IMG/VR virus record: IMGVR_UViG_3300035698_000863 | Span: 1 to 22,275 of that record | DNA: 22,275 nucleotides | Source: a virus | Reading direction: 5' to 3' (one strand) | Shown: positions 12,953 to 19,711 of the stretch, one piece after another | Numbering within the stretch: position 1 is the first letter of the stretch | Layout of the letters: every line of letters begins with the position of its first letter | Translations under genes and position numbers: made by a program | Notes under the pieces: model-generated | Databases searched by the model: none | What the model saw: only the letters and a program-made list of their open reading frames with translations | Told to the model about the DNA's origin: nothing

Positions 12953-14064
12953 TATCCTTTTACCCAATCCTTAGCAATTGTGAAATTGTCCCTACTGAAC
13001 TCCAGTCGATCTACTAATTTGACTGCACCTCTAACTCTATCAACTGCAACATATCCTTCAGGATTTGTTACTTTAAAACCATTAGGTGTTCTAATAAAAT
13101 GTCCGATTGACTGTATTTGATTTAATTTTCTAATTAAAAAACTTTTTGCTCTTTGTAATGATAGATGACTTGCAATAGCAAAATATAATCCTTGTTGGTT
13201 TCTATCAATAAATTTTAAACCATCTTCTTGTATTTTTTGGTATTTCTTTTTTGTATCTTCCCTAGTTACTGCGTCAACTTCTTGTTGTAAAATATTCTGA
13301 TAATATTCTCTAAACATTGTAACCAAAGACTTAACTTTTCCCATATCACTATTATTTCTAACGTAATAATTGAAAAATGTTTTTAATCTAAACCCTACAG
13401 ATAACGGATTAGAAGTTTCAAATTCATTTAATACGGCAGCTGCTTTGCTTAATGAACCTTCAGCTTGTGCTATAATACTATCAAATTGTGCCATCTCACC
13501 TTTATTAAATGTAGATGTTCCTGAAGTATCTTTGTACGTTGCGTCTGTAACAAATATAGATGATAATTTTGGAATACGAGTCAGTGAACCAAAACTAGCT
13601 GATAAGTTAGCCATATTTTTGCCAGAATATGAAGTGTGAAATACGATACCCATTCTTGCTCGTGCAATACGATTTCCGATATCACTATCTTTATCTACAG
13701 CATACGTGATTGTATTAGGAGTAAATGTGTAATATTGTCTATCATCTATGGATTGAGATTTAACATCACCTTTAGTAAATAATAAATCTCCTTGTAAAAT
13801 TCCTGTTATTCCTAGTTTAGACAATTCTCTTAAACATACTACTAGTTTATTTGCTAAAACTCCACTATGATTTTTCAGTATATCACCAGTAGAGTAATTG
13901 ATCTTAGGAGTTTTATTGAATATTGATTTTGTGCCTACAAAGAATTTACCGTTTTCTGGATTAATTCCGCAAAATACAGCAGGCGCACCGTCCCATTTAA
14001 CGGTGATATTAAGTCTACCGCCAATATTGCCTGTAAGCATTTTCTTAACTGATTTTAGAAACAA
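12952..14064 (-). CDS. DUF6267-like protein, main open part (TTG start if not bypassed)
   Basis: A 370-residue open frame from a TTG at 14064. Conserved-looking blocks are NITVKWDGAPAVFCGINPEN (19-38), KFFVGTKSIFN (40-50), GITGILQGDLLF (85-96), YYTFTPNTITYAV (111-123) and RMGIVFHTSYSG (137-148). These match a protein I recall from cyanophages and pelagiphages as DUF6267. The K-W-D-G string has the K-x-D-G form of the lysine motif of covalent nucleotidyltransferases (ligases, capping enzymes), with later blocks in roughly the right order for motifs III to IV; this is speculative. The true N-terminus lies farther upstream (to ATG 14178) but is cut by TGA at 14119-14121. The TTG has no clear ribosome site, so either an N-terminally short protein is made or the stop is bypassed. 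Confidence 0.75.
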   Translation of the reverse strand: MFLKSVKKMLTGNIGGRLNITVKWDGAPAVFCGINPENGKFFVGTKSIFNKTPKINYSTGDILKNHSGVLANKLVVCLRELSKLGITGILQGDLLFTKGDVKSQSIDDRQYYTFTPNTITYAVDKDSDIGNRIARARMGIVFHTSYSGKNMANLSASFGSLTRIPKLSSIFVTDATYKDTSGTSTFNKGEMAQFDSIIAQAEGSLSKAAAVLNEFETSNPLSVGFRLKTFFNYYVRNNSDMGKVKSLVTMFREYYQNILQQEVDAVTREDTKKKYQKIQEDGLKFIDRNQQGLYFAIASHLSLQRAKSFLIRKLNQIQSIGHFIRTPNGFKVTNPEGYVAVDRVRGAVKLVDRLEFSRDNFTIAKDWVKG

Positions 14065-14118
14065 TACGGCGTCTTTGCCGCCTTTAGATCCTCTATCTAT
14101 GATAGCGTCTTCGAGTCT

Positions 14119-14178
14119 TCACAGGTGCTCCAAATGAGTATTTTTTCCTTTGGTAATAAAACCTTTGAAACTAAACAT
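14119..14178 (-). other. separated 5' end of the DUF6267-like gene, ending in TGA
   Basis: From ATG 14178 the frame reads MFSFKGFITKGKNTHLEHL and then TGA, and continues in the same frame as RLEDAIIDRG into the main ORF. Family members, as I recall them, start roughly 'M..F..fi.EGKNTHLEHLEDeI', so the stop falls in the middle of the conserved H-L-E-H-L-E-D string. Relative to that, the sequence has 9 extra bases (for example GTGAAGACT after CACCT). The ATG overlaps the end of the endonuclease gene by 8 bases (ATGTTTAG). This is a decayed or bypassed 5' exon-like segment, or a sequencing/assembly error. Confidence 0.7.
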
Positions 14179-14189
14179 TCGGAGCACCT
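14123..14189. repeat. 9-bp inverted repeat flanking the DUF6267 start
   Basis: AGGTGCTCC at 14123-14131 and its reverse complement GGAGCACCT at 14181-14189 are perfect 9-bp arms 49 bases apart. In the transcript the first arm lies at the end of the endonuclease ORF (encoding its C-terminal Gly-Ala-Pro) and the second ends within the Leu codon just before the TGA. Pairing would enclose the DUF6267 start codon and place a stem directly before the stop. Confidence 0.6.
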
Positions 14190-14428
14190 AACCTTTCTTT
14201 ATATTGAATTGTTAAATTATATTTGTTGATATAGTATATCTCTTTTGAATATACTTCCTCTGGAGTGGAACAATGTTCTAATATTGTTCTTTTGAAATTC
14301 TCTCTTCCGTATTTGCGTATGGCAGACTTTAATAGTCTTCCACTTCCTAGGTAGGAATCACTATTGAATGTGCATACACCTATATACTTTTTACCGTTTT
14401 TTAAATTCTTCGTCTGATAAACAAACAT
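14171..14428 (-). CDS. short GIY-YIG homing endonuclease
   Basis: An 85-residue GIY-YIG nuclease resembling the N-terminal half of T4 Seg-type free-standing homing endonucleases. Motifs: first strand FVYQTKNLKNGKKYIGV (2-18), with V-Y and Y-I-G in place of canonical GIY and YIG; SYLGSGRLLKSAIRKYGREN (25-44), with conserved Gly and Arg; and YSKEIYYIN (60-68), where Glu63 is the likely metal ligand. Length is far below full Seg proteins; the DNA-binding C-terminal domain is missing, so it may be inactive or depend on a partner. The gene lies directly after a late promoter and overlaps the start of the DUF6267-like gene, as expected for a mobile gene lodged at a gene boundary. The ribosome site is weak. 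Confidence 0.85.
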   Translation of the reverse strand: MFVYQTKNLKNGKKYIGVCTFNSDSYLGSGRLLKSAIRKYGRENFKRTILEHCSTPEEVYSKEIYYINKYNLTIQYKERLGAPNV

Positions 14429-14492
14429 TTCTCTATTTCTCTCATTGGTTCCATTAATAATATCAACTTTTCCATATACTTTTCAACACTAC

Positions 14493-14500
14493 TATTTATA
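14493..14500 (-). promoter_or_regulatory. T4-type late promoter (TATAAATA)
   Basis: Exact TATAAATA on the minus strand, three bases past the stop of the 360-aa gene and 65 bases ahead of the endonuclease ATG. It marks the change from the replication block to the long late operon (14.4 to 4.9 kb). It may originally have served the DUF6267-like gene before the endonuclease arrived. Confidence 0.8.
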
Positions 14501-14503
14501 AGA

Positions 14504-15586
14504 TTAAATATACTTAAAATCGCCCATTAACCTAGTCGGATAGCCATCCGCACCTTGGGTATCTCTTATATTCAATTTAAATTCGTACTTTGGTGTCATA
14601 ATTTCCATATCAATTCTTTTACCTAGACCACCTTTACCACCATAATACACTACTAATGATTTTGGTTTAGCTGCTTCTCTCATATAAGCTTCATCAACTT
14701 TGATTGATTTAATAGTTCCGCCTAATTTATGGATGACGTGATATCCGTGTCCTATTCCTGATTGTAATAATTTCTCTAATTGAGTTTTTTGTAAACTGCT
14801 CATCTTAGGCCAAACATTTACACTATGACCTTTTTTCATTTTACCATTAAACACATCACAAAAATCCTCCTTATCGATATTAAATAATTTTAATATTCTA
14901 TTTCCATTAGGACTTTTAATACTATTTGATTTAATTTCTTGCGTTGTTAATATTGTTTTTACTCCAACATTAAAGAAAGTGGTGGTACCTGAAAGTTTTA
15001 AACTTAAATAAACTATTGGTTTTGATTTTTGTTTGTTATTAAATAGAGTTATATCTGTAACAATAGGACCTACATTTAATCCTTTTTGTCCATCAGCTCT
15101 CATTGTAATATCAGGTCCAAATATTAAAGGTCTTTTTGTGTTTGCAGCCCCTTCTTGGTGTACGTATAAATCTTTAAATCCATTTAATTTATAAGTCTTA
15201 TATAATCCTTCTATTGAAGGCACTAAAGACATATCAGTAATTTTTTCTCCTGCGTGATAATCCTGGGTAGCTGTTGCATATTGATTTTCAAATAAATTTC
15301 CTTTATTGTTAACACCTCTGCCGCCTTTAGAACCATTACCAAATTTCAATCGTATTGTATTAGCCTTTGTTTGTACCCTTATATTATTAATTTCTACCAT
15401 ACCTTGCAAGTCACGGCTAACATTTACCATAGTAAGACTATTAGGATCAAGGTTGATAGGTGTATCAATCTGCTTATATTTTGCAGTAAGATAGTTATAT
15501 ACGGATAAGATTTCTTGTATCTTAGTCTTATCGGTTCTTAACGATTTTATTTCTTTTGATGTTTTTGGAAACAACGTGTATGCCAT
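14504..15586 (-). CDS. conserved phage protein of unknown function (360 aa)
   Basis: A 360-residue protein with AAGGAG four bases upstream of ATG 15586. The N-terminal 60 residues are helical (IKSLRTDKTKIQEILSVYNY). The rest alternates strands and glycine-rich turns: KFGNGSKGGRGVNNKGNLFE (81-100), ADGQKGLNVGPIVTDITLF, SKPIVYLSLKLSGTTTFFNV and VVYYGGKGGLGKRIDMEIMT, ending NIRDTQGADGYPTRLMGDFK with a final YI. The charged D-x-x-x-x-Y-L-S-L-K type strand (about 180-200) faintly resembles PD-(D/E)xK nuclease cores, but the spacing is not convincing. I do not recognise the family. Its position between replication genes and the late operon suggests early or middle expression. It has its own candidate promoter. 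Confidence 0.65.
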   Translation of the reverse strand: MAYTLFPKTSKEIKSLRTDKTKIQEILSVYNYLTAKYKQIDTPINLDPNSLTMVNVSRDLQGMVEINNIRVQTKANTIRLKFGNGSKGGRGVNNKGNLFENQYATATQDYHAGEKITDMSLVPSIEGLYKTYKLNGFKDLYVHQEGAANTKRPLIFGPDITMRADGQKGLNVGPIVTDITLFNNKQKSKPIVYLSLKLSGTTTFFNVGVKTILTTQEIKSNSIKSPNGNRILKLFNIDKEDFCDVFNGKMKKGHSVNVWPKMSSLQKTQLEKLLQSGIGHGYHVIHKLGGTIKSIKVDEAYMREAAKPKSLVVYYGGKGGLGKRIDMEIMTPKYEFKLNIRDTQGADGYPTRLMGDFKYI

Positions 15587-15593
15587 ATTACTC

Positions 15594-15622
15594 CTTATAT
15601 ACTATTTATTACAATATGTCAA
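15594..15622 (-). promoter_or_regulatory. candidate sigma-70 promoter overlapping the ribosome site
   Basis: TTGACA (15622-15617), 17-base spacer, TATAAG (15599-15594) on the minus strand, between the 85-aa and 360-aa genes. The -10 overlaps AAGGAG, so a transcript starting here would begin at or near the ATG and be leaderless. An AATAAATA in the spacer (15610-15603) is one base from the late consensus. Which one, if any, is used is unclear. Confidence 0.4.
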
Positions 15623-15625
15623 GTA

Positions 15626-15883
15626 TTATTTGGTAATAAATAAAAATTTTGGCATACCGCCGCTGACTTGCCATACAAGGTGTTTATTTTGAAAGTTGAC
15701 TACTTTGTCAACATCTTCTTCAAAGAATGATTCTATAACCACACTCTTTGTAGGTTGTTCAACAGCTTGCCATATGATCTTATTCTTCTTCTTGGTCATA
15801 CGTTTTTCATAACATAGCTTTGCAACGTTTCCTCCAGGTCTTTTATCTCCTTTATGGAATCTAACTTTTTGTTTTTTTGACAT
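15626..15883 (-). CDS. small basic protein, unknown function
   Basis: An 85-residue protein. ATG 15883 is preceded by a perfect AGGAGG four bases upstream, the strongest ribosome site in the window; the frame could extend to 15910 but would overlap the oxygenase gene without such a site. It opens with a basic region (MSKKQKVRFHKGDKRPGGNV, KRMTKKKNKIIWQ), followed by an acidic, hydrophobic half (VVIESFFEEDVDKVVNFQNK) and ends GGMPKFLFITK. The layout suggests a small alpha-beta nucleic-acid-contact protein, but I know no family. The strong ribosome site implies high translation. Confidence 0.6.
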   Translation of the reverse strand: MSKKQKVRFHKGDKRPGGNVAKLCYEKRMTKKKNKIIWQAVEQPTKSVVIESFFEEDVDKVVNFQNKHLVWQVSGGMPKFLFITK

Positions 15884-15897
15884 ACATCCTCCTACTA

Positions 15898-16467
15898 TTA
15901 ATAAACCCAAGACACATATGAATATCTAACACCTTTAAACACAGGTTCTACTCTATGTGGATATAAAAACAAAGATGGAAATAAAATTAAATCTCCTTGT
16001 TTTAACTTTATTTTTTTATCTTTAAACATTATAAAATCTCCACCCTCGTAATCGTCATTTAAGGCTCCCACAATACTTAATGTAGGTATGCCTTTTCGTT
16101 CTCCATCAAAAATAGAGTTGATATGATCACAATGCTCGGCCATTTTTTTGTTTTCAGAATATTTATTGTATCTTAATGTCGTATATCCTTGCCAACCAAC
16201 AAACCACTCAAAGTCTAATTTTTTAATATAATCATCAATTACCTTCCAAAGTTTATCCATAATAATTTTATTCGTAGTTATTTTTTCATCAAAACTATAA
16301 TCATTCTCCAAATCTCCTGATAATGTACGAGTTAAATTTGATTTTGAATCGTAAAATACATTTTGTTTCCAGTTTGTATTTTTTAATTCATCTATTGTTT
16401 GATTGCATATATCTGGTGTTAAAAAATTACTATGTTTTACAATATATGAATCTAATAGCCTATCCAT
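15898..16467 (-). CDS. 2OG-Fe(II) oxygenase (prolyl 4-hydroxylase type)
   Basis: A 189-residue 2-oxoglutarate- and iron-dependent dioxygenase. The iron ligands appear as H112-x-D114 (in MAEHCDHINS) and H171 (in YPHRVEPVFKG), and R181 in VRYSYVSW is the likely 2-oxoglutarate anchor. Strand motifs typical of the fold are WFVGWQGYTTLRYNKYSEN (88-106), EGGDFIMFKD (141-150) and KQGDLILFPS (156-165). The family hydroxylates proline or other side chains, and phages of marine hosts often carry it; the substrate is unknown. The gene follows gp41 with a TAATG overlap, so it is co-expressed with replication genes. All key residues are present, so it should be active. Confidence 0.85.
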   Translation of the reverse strand: MDRLLDSYIVKHSNFLTPDICNQTIDELKNTNWKQNVFYDSKSNLTRTLSGDLENDYSFDEKITTNKIIMDKLWKVIDDYIKKLDFEWFVGWQGYTTLRYNKYSENKKMAEHCDHINSIFDGERKGIPTLSIVGALNDDYEGGDFIMFKDKKIKLKQGDLILFPSLFLYPHRVEPVFKGVRYSYVSWVY

Positions 16468-17843
16468 TATATTTTAAAATCTGAAAATTTATCATAGGAA
16501 GATTTAATTGGATCCTCTTTTGTTTGTCCACTATCTACAATATTTTGAGCTGATACATTAAGATCATACAGTTTCATCTTAGCTCTATCAACTCCAATAA
16601 TAAAAGCACGGTTCGTACTAGGATCATTATATCTATTCTTTAATTGTTTTATTTTCATTTGGCCTAATGCTTCTAGTTCTTCATTAGAAATGAGAGCAAA
16701 CATAAAGTCAGCTGTTGCTGGAAGACCAAATGATTCAGATGTATCTTCTAATCCAATATCAGATGAAGTAAATCCTGTTCTGGTTGTTTGTGTTGCACTA
16801 AAGATTGGTACATTAAATTCTACTGCAAGACCTCTCAATTCTTCAGCAATAGATTTAACCATTGTATATGAATTAATATTTCCACCTTTAAATCTAGCAC
16901 TAGAACATATGTTTAAATAATCTATAAAAACAACGTTAGGTTTAAAACTTTTCTTTAGTGCTAATTCATTAAATAATGCTCTAAAGTGCCCAGCGTGGGC
17001 TGACGCTGTAGGATATTCTTTGATAATTAATTTGCCTGTTGTCTTTGCTCTTAATTTAGCAATCTTATCTTCATATAGTTGTTTTGGCATTGCGTGTAAA
17101 TCATCCATAGTCACGTCTAATAAGTTTGCGTCTATTCTTTCAGCAATTCTTTCTTCAGCCATCTCTAAAGTAATATACAATACATTATGGCCTTGAGTTA
17201 AAAAACTTGAAGCACAGTGACACATAAACAAAGATTTACCAACACCTGTACCTGCAAGAGCAATGTTTAGTGTTTTAGGTGGTACCCCGCCTTTGGTAAT
17301 ACGGTTCATATAAGATAAATCAAACTGATATCTTTGTTCTTTTGTATGATACCAACTCCATCTATCTTCCGAATCTTCCATATAATCGTGACCAATATGA
17401 TTATCAAAACTAACAGCTAATGCCTTTGATAAAATTCCTGGAATAGCTTCTGGTGTATGTAGAGGATCTTTTTTATCTAATATTTTAATACCAGATAACA
17501 CAGCATTATGTACAGCCCTATCCTTACAAAACTTTTCTGTAGTATCAAATAGCCACTGTAAATCTGGTTTGTCCGAATCTATTAGTATAGTAGTTAAAAG
17601 TTGTTTAAGTAGTTTTATTTCTTCTTCGTTTATATCTTTTCTTTGATGAAGTTCGATTAAAATCGCTTCCTTTGTAGGAGGATTTTTATATTTGTTTACA
17701 AAGATATCAATCTGTTCAAACATCAATCTTTCAATTCTATTTGAAAAATAATCTGTTTTTAAAAATGGTAAAACTTTTCTTACGTAAGCTTCCGTATAGA
17801 ATAAGTTTCTTAATATTGTTAGTTCTAGTCTTTCATTAATCAT
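16467..17843 (-). CDS. 41: replicative DNA helicase gp41 (DnaB-like)
   Basis: A 458-residue homologue of T4 gp41, the hexameric 5'-3' helicase that unwinds the fork and works with the primase. The N-terminal helical domain (about 1-150) opens [20 protein letters not shown]. The RecA-like motor domain has Walker A LAGTGVGKSLF (196-206), TLEMAEERIAERID (225-238), Walker B NVVFIDYLNIC (303-313) and SATQTTRTGF after a polar stretch. Length is close to T4 gp41 (475). It overlaps the preceding small gene as ATGA and shares TAATG with the oxygenase. The order uvsX, small gene, 41 is the order I recall from T4-like marine phages. No primase (gp61) is in the window. Confidence 0.92.
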   Translation of the reverse strand: MINERLELTILRNLFYTEAYVRKVLPFLKTDYFSNRIERLMFEQIDIFVNKYKNPPTKEAILIELHQRKDINEEEIKLLKQLLTTILIDSDKPDLQWLFDTTEKFCKDRAVHNAVLSGIKILDKKDPLHTPEAIPGILSKALAVSFDNHIGHDYMEDSEDRWSWYHTKEQRYQFDLSYMNRITKGGVPPKTLNIALAGTGVGKSLFMCHCASSFLTQGHNVLYITLEMAEERIAERIDANLLDVTMDDLHAMPKQLYEDKIAKLRAKTTGKLIIKEYPTASAHAGHFRALFNELALKKSFKPNVVFIDYLNICSSARFKGGNINSYTMVKSIAEELRGLAVEFNVPIFSATQTTRTGFTSSDIGLEDTSESFGLPATADFMFALISNEELEALGQMKIKQLKNRYNDPSTNRAFIIGVDRAKMKLYDLNVSAQNIVDSGQTKEDPIKSSYDKFSDFKI

Positions 17844-18166
17844 TTATATTCAACCTTACCCTCATTCACTTGTTTTTCTAAACACTCTATTAATATATCG
17901 CCAATGTAATTAATAAACTCTTGGCTATCAACATCCTTATCCTCTGGATTTTTTACTATGTCAAAATCAAACTTCATTGGTAATGTTCCATCAGAATTTT
18001 CATCTTTAGCAAACGCAACTTTACCGTACTTGTAAACAACATTTAAATATTTGTCGTCAACTAGTTTGATACAGGTAAAATCGTCACCGTCTTTTTGAAC
18101 AAAGAGGTATCGTTTTTTATTCTGATTCGTCTGATCCGTAACTGAATTTTCTTTTGGCTGCTTCAT
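17840..18166 (-). CDS. small conserved protein between uvsX and gene 41
   Basis: A 108-residue protein from ATG 18166, overlapping the 3' end of uvsX by 50 bases; AGGAG lies 16 bases upstream inside uvsX, and a TTG at 18169 would be closer to it. The region [19 protein letters not shown] is hydrophilic and may be disordered. The rest is alpha-beta: [17 protein letters not shown] (about 20-36), [20 protein letters not shown] and [20 protein letters not shown]. No enzyme motif. The constant place between recombinase and helicase in related phages suggests an accessory replication or recombination role, but this is only from context. Confidence 0.65.
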   Translation of the reverse strand: MKQPKENSVTDQTNQNKKRYLFVQKDGDDFTCIKLVDDKYLNVVYKYGKVAFAKDENSDGTLPMKFDFDIVKNPEDKDVDSQEFINYIGDILIECLEKQVNEGKVEYK

Positions 18167-19145
18167 CAATTTTGTCTAATATCTCCTTTGTAAAATACTT
18201 CTCGGGATCATCATTAATGCTTTTGCCAAATACTTTTGTTCCATCCGGCATTTCAAATCGTGTAGATACTTTTTTGAATATACCAGCTTCTTCAGCAATA
18301 TCTAACAGACCATAATATCTGTCTAAACCAGATTTGTATGTTAGTTTTACATCTATTTTAGCATTTTCTTTTGTTAACCTTGATTTATAGTTTTTACAAT
18401 GTATAATATTACCAATCACTTCCGTGCCGTCTTTTTCTTTACGTTTACTTAAATATATGATTGATGAAGCGGCGTACTTCAAACCTGATCCGCCACCCAT
18501 TTCTTTTTGTGGGAACATTGAACCGATAACATCATATGTATGATTGGTCATAATCATAGGCACATTTGCTTTACCTAATTTCAACGTTAAAACTCTAAAA
18601 GTGGATTTGACAATTTGCGATCTTGTCATATCTCTTGTTTCTTTACCAGCAGCTGTATCTTCCATTTCTTTTGTAGTAGATAACATACCTAAACTATCTA
18701 ATACAAACAACAAAGGTTTTCTATCTTTTTCTGGTTGTTCTATATATTTGTCTAATATTTTAATTGATTGTGTTCTAAATTCTTGTACTGTTGATACTGG
18801 AACAATCACCATTCTTGTTGAATCGATATCTCTAGCTTCAATCATCTCTTTTGAGATTGCACTTTCCGATTCGAAGTAGATAACACCAGCTTCTTTGTTT
18901 TTATCTAAGAATGCTTTACAAATACCTAAAGCAAAAAATGTTTTACCTGTAGCAGCTTCACCTGCAATAGCTGTAATCTTATTACCTGGCATTCCGCCAT
19001 ATACACTTCCAGATAATAATGCGTTGAAAGAATAGGAGCCTGTATCTATAAAATTTGTTATATCTGCACTATCAATACCATCACTAACTAGTGAAGCATA
19101 TTCATTACCTGTTTCTTTTATTATATCTTTTAAAAAATCACTCAT
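18117..19145 (-). CDS. uvsX: UvsX, RecA-like recombinase
   Basis: A 342-residue strand-exchange ATPase, the T4-type RecA. AGGAG precedes ATG 19145, and a sigma-70 promoter lies about 45 bases upstream. Motifs: Walker [16 protein letters not shown] (61-75), [20 protein letters not shown] (88-107), with the catalytic Glu region in FESE, Walker [13 protein letters not shown] (144-155), then the loop region ([20 protein letters not shown]) and [20 protein letters not shown] with [10 protein letters not shown], a probable DNA-binding loop. The length is somewhat short of T4 UvsX (about 390), a common size in marine relatives. It promotes recombination-dependent replication and repair with UvsY (not seen here). 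Confidence 0.92.
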   Translation of the reverse strand: MSDFLKDIIKETGNEYASLVSDGIDSADITNFIDTGSYSFNALLSGSVYGGMPGNKITAIAGEAATGKTFFALGICKAFLDKNKEAGVIYFESESAISKEMIEARDIDSTRMVIVPVSTVQEFRTQSIKILDKYIEQPEKDRKPLLFVLDSLGMLSTTKEMEDTAAGKETRDMTRSQIVKSTFRVLTLKLGKANVPMIMTNHTYDVIGSMFPQKEMGGGSGLKYAASSIIYLSKRKEKDGTEVIGNIIHCKNYKSRLTKENAKIDVKLTYKSGLDRYYGLLDIAEEAGIFKKVSTRFEMPDGTKVFGKSINDDPEKYFTKEILDKIDEAAKRKFSYGSDESE

Positions 19146-19189
19146 TGTTCACTCCTATTATAATTAATAACATAATATTTTATACCCAT

Positions 19190-19218
19190 ATCATAACATA
19201 TTTTTTTGATATTGTCAA
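19190..19218 (-). promoter_or_regulatory. strong sigma-70 promoter upstream of uvsX
   Basis: The minus strand reads TTGACA (19218-19213), a 17-base AT-rich spacer, then TATGAT (19195-19190). This is a near-consensus host-type early promoter, about 45 bases before the uvsX ATG. The sequence just ahead of -35 (GAGC) is shared with the promoter at 20851, suggesting a common element. Confidence 0.8.
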
Positions 19219-19250
19219 GCTCTTTCGGGTGAAAATTATGTGTAAAATAC

Positions 19251-19682
19251 TTATTCCCCTTGTGTATTACTATTTGCATATTGTTGCATTGAATCTTTCT
19301 TCAATCTAATTGATTTTAAACCTGTTTCTCTATTTAAGAATTTATAATCTAGTTTAACCACATCAAAGTCTTGCTTTAATTTTTCAGCAATCTTATATGC
19401 GTCAAATTCAGCACAACTATATATGTCTAATTGCATTAATGCTGGAGCTGGTTCGTCCCAAACGTGCATTGCAATATGAGAGGTTTCAATAATTGCAACT
19501 GCTGTAATACCACGGTTTCCTGGCATTGTACAATACTTAACATAAGGACCCATAAACAATTTCATATTAATAAATTTAATAAATTGTTCCATCCATTCCT
19601 TTAATACCAATTCATCCATTGGTGGATTTTGAACCTCAGCCCTAATAATTAAGTGTTTATGTATCTGTAAACTGTTTTCCAT
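19251..19682 (-). CDS. speD: SpeD/SpeH-family pyruvoyl-dependent decarboxylase
   Basis: A 143-residue protein of the S-adenosylmethionine decarboxylase proenzyme family (class 1B size). The core reads ITAVAIIETSHIAMHVWDEP (59-78), then MQLDIYSCAEFDAYKIAEKL (83-102). Ser68 aligns with the serine that self-cleaves to give the pyruvoyl cofactor, and His73 and Cys90 with the processing/proton residues. The residue before the serine is Thr rather than the usual Glu. AdoMet decarboxylase supplies aminopropyl groups for spermidine; some phage and bacterial SpeD homologues act instead on ornithine or arginine, so the substrate is open. The gene ends 105 bases before uvsX, with the uvsX promoter between them. 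An AGGA ribosome site precedes ATG 19682. Confidence 0.82.
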   Translation of the reverse strand: MENSLQIHKHLIIRAEVQNPPMDELVLKEWMEQFIKFINMKLFMGPYVKYCTMPGNRGITAVAIIETSHIAMHVWDEPAPALMQLDIYSCAEFDAYKIAEKLKQDFDVVKLDYKFLNRETGLKSIRLKKDSMQQYANSNTQGE

Positions 19683-19711
19683 TTTCCTCTCGTTGTTTCT
19701 TGGTTTGTTAT

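Noticed and set aside
14119-14500. Group I intron carrying the GIY-YIG endonuclease inside the DUF6267-like gene
   Set aside because: The endonuclease lies upstream of that gene's ATG, not between coding parts, and the interruption inside the gene is only about 9 bases, far too short for an intron.
15603-15610. AATAAATA as a T4 late promoter before the 360-aa gene
   Set aside because: It differs from the consensus at the first base and no clear late-expressed gene follows; kept only as a note under the sigma-70 candidate.
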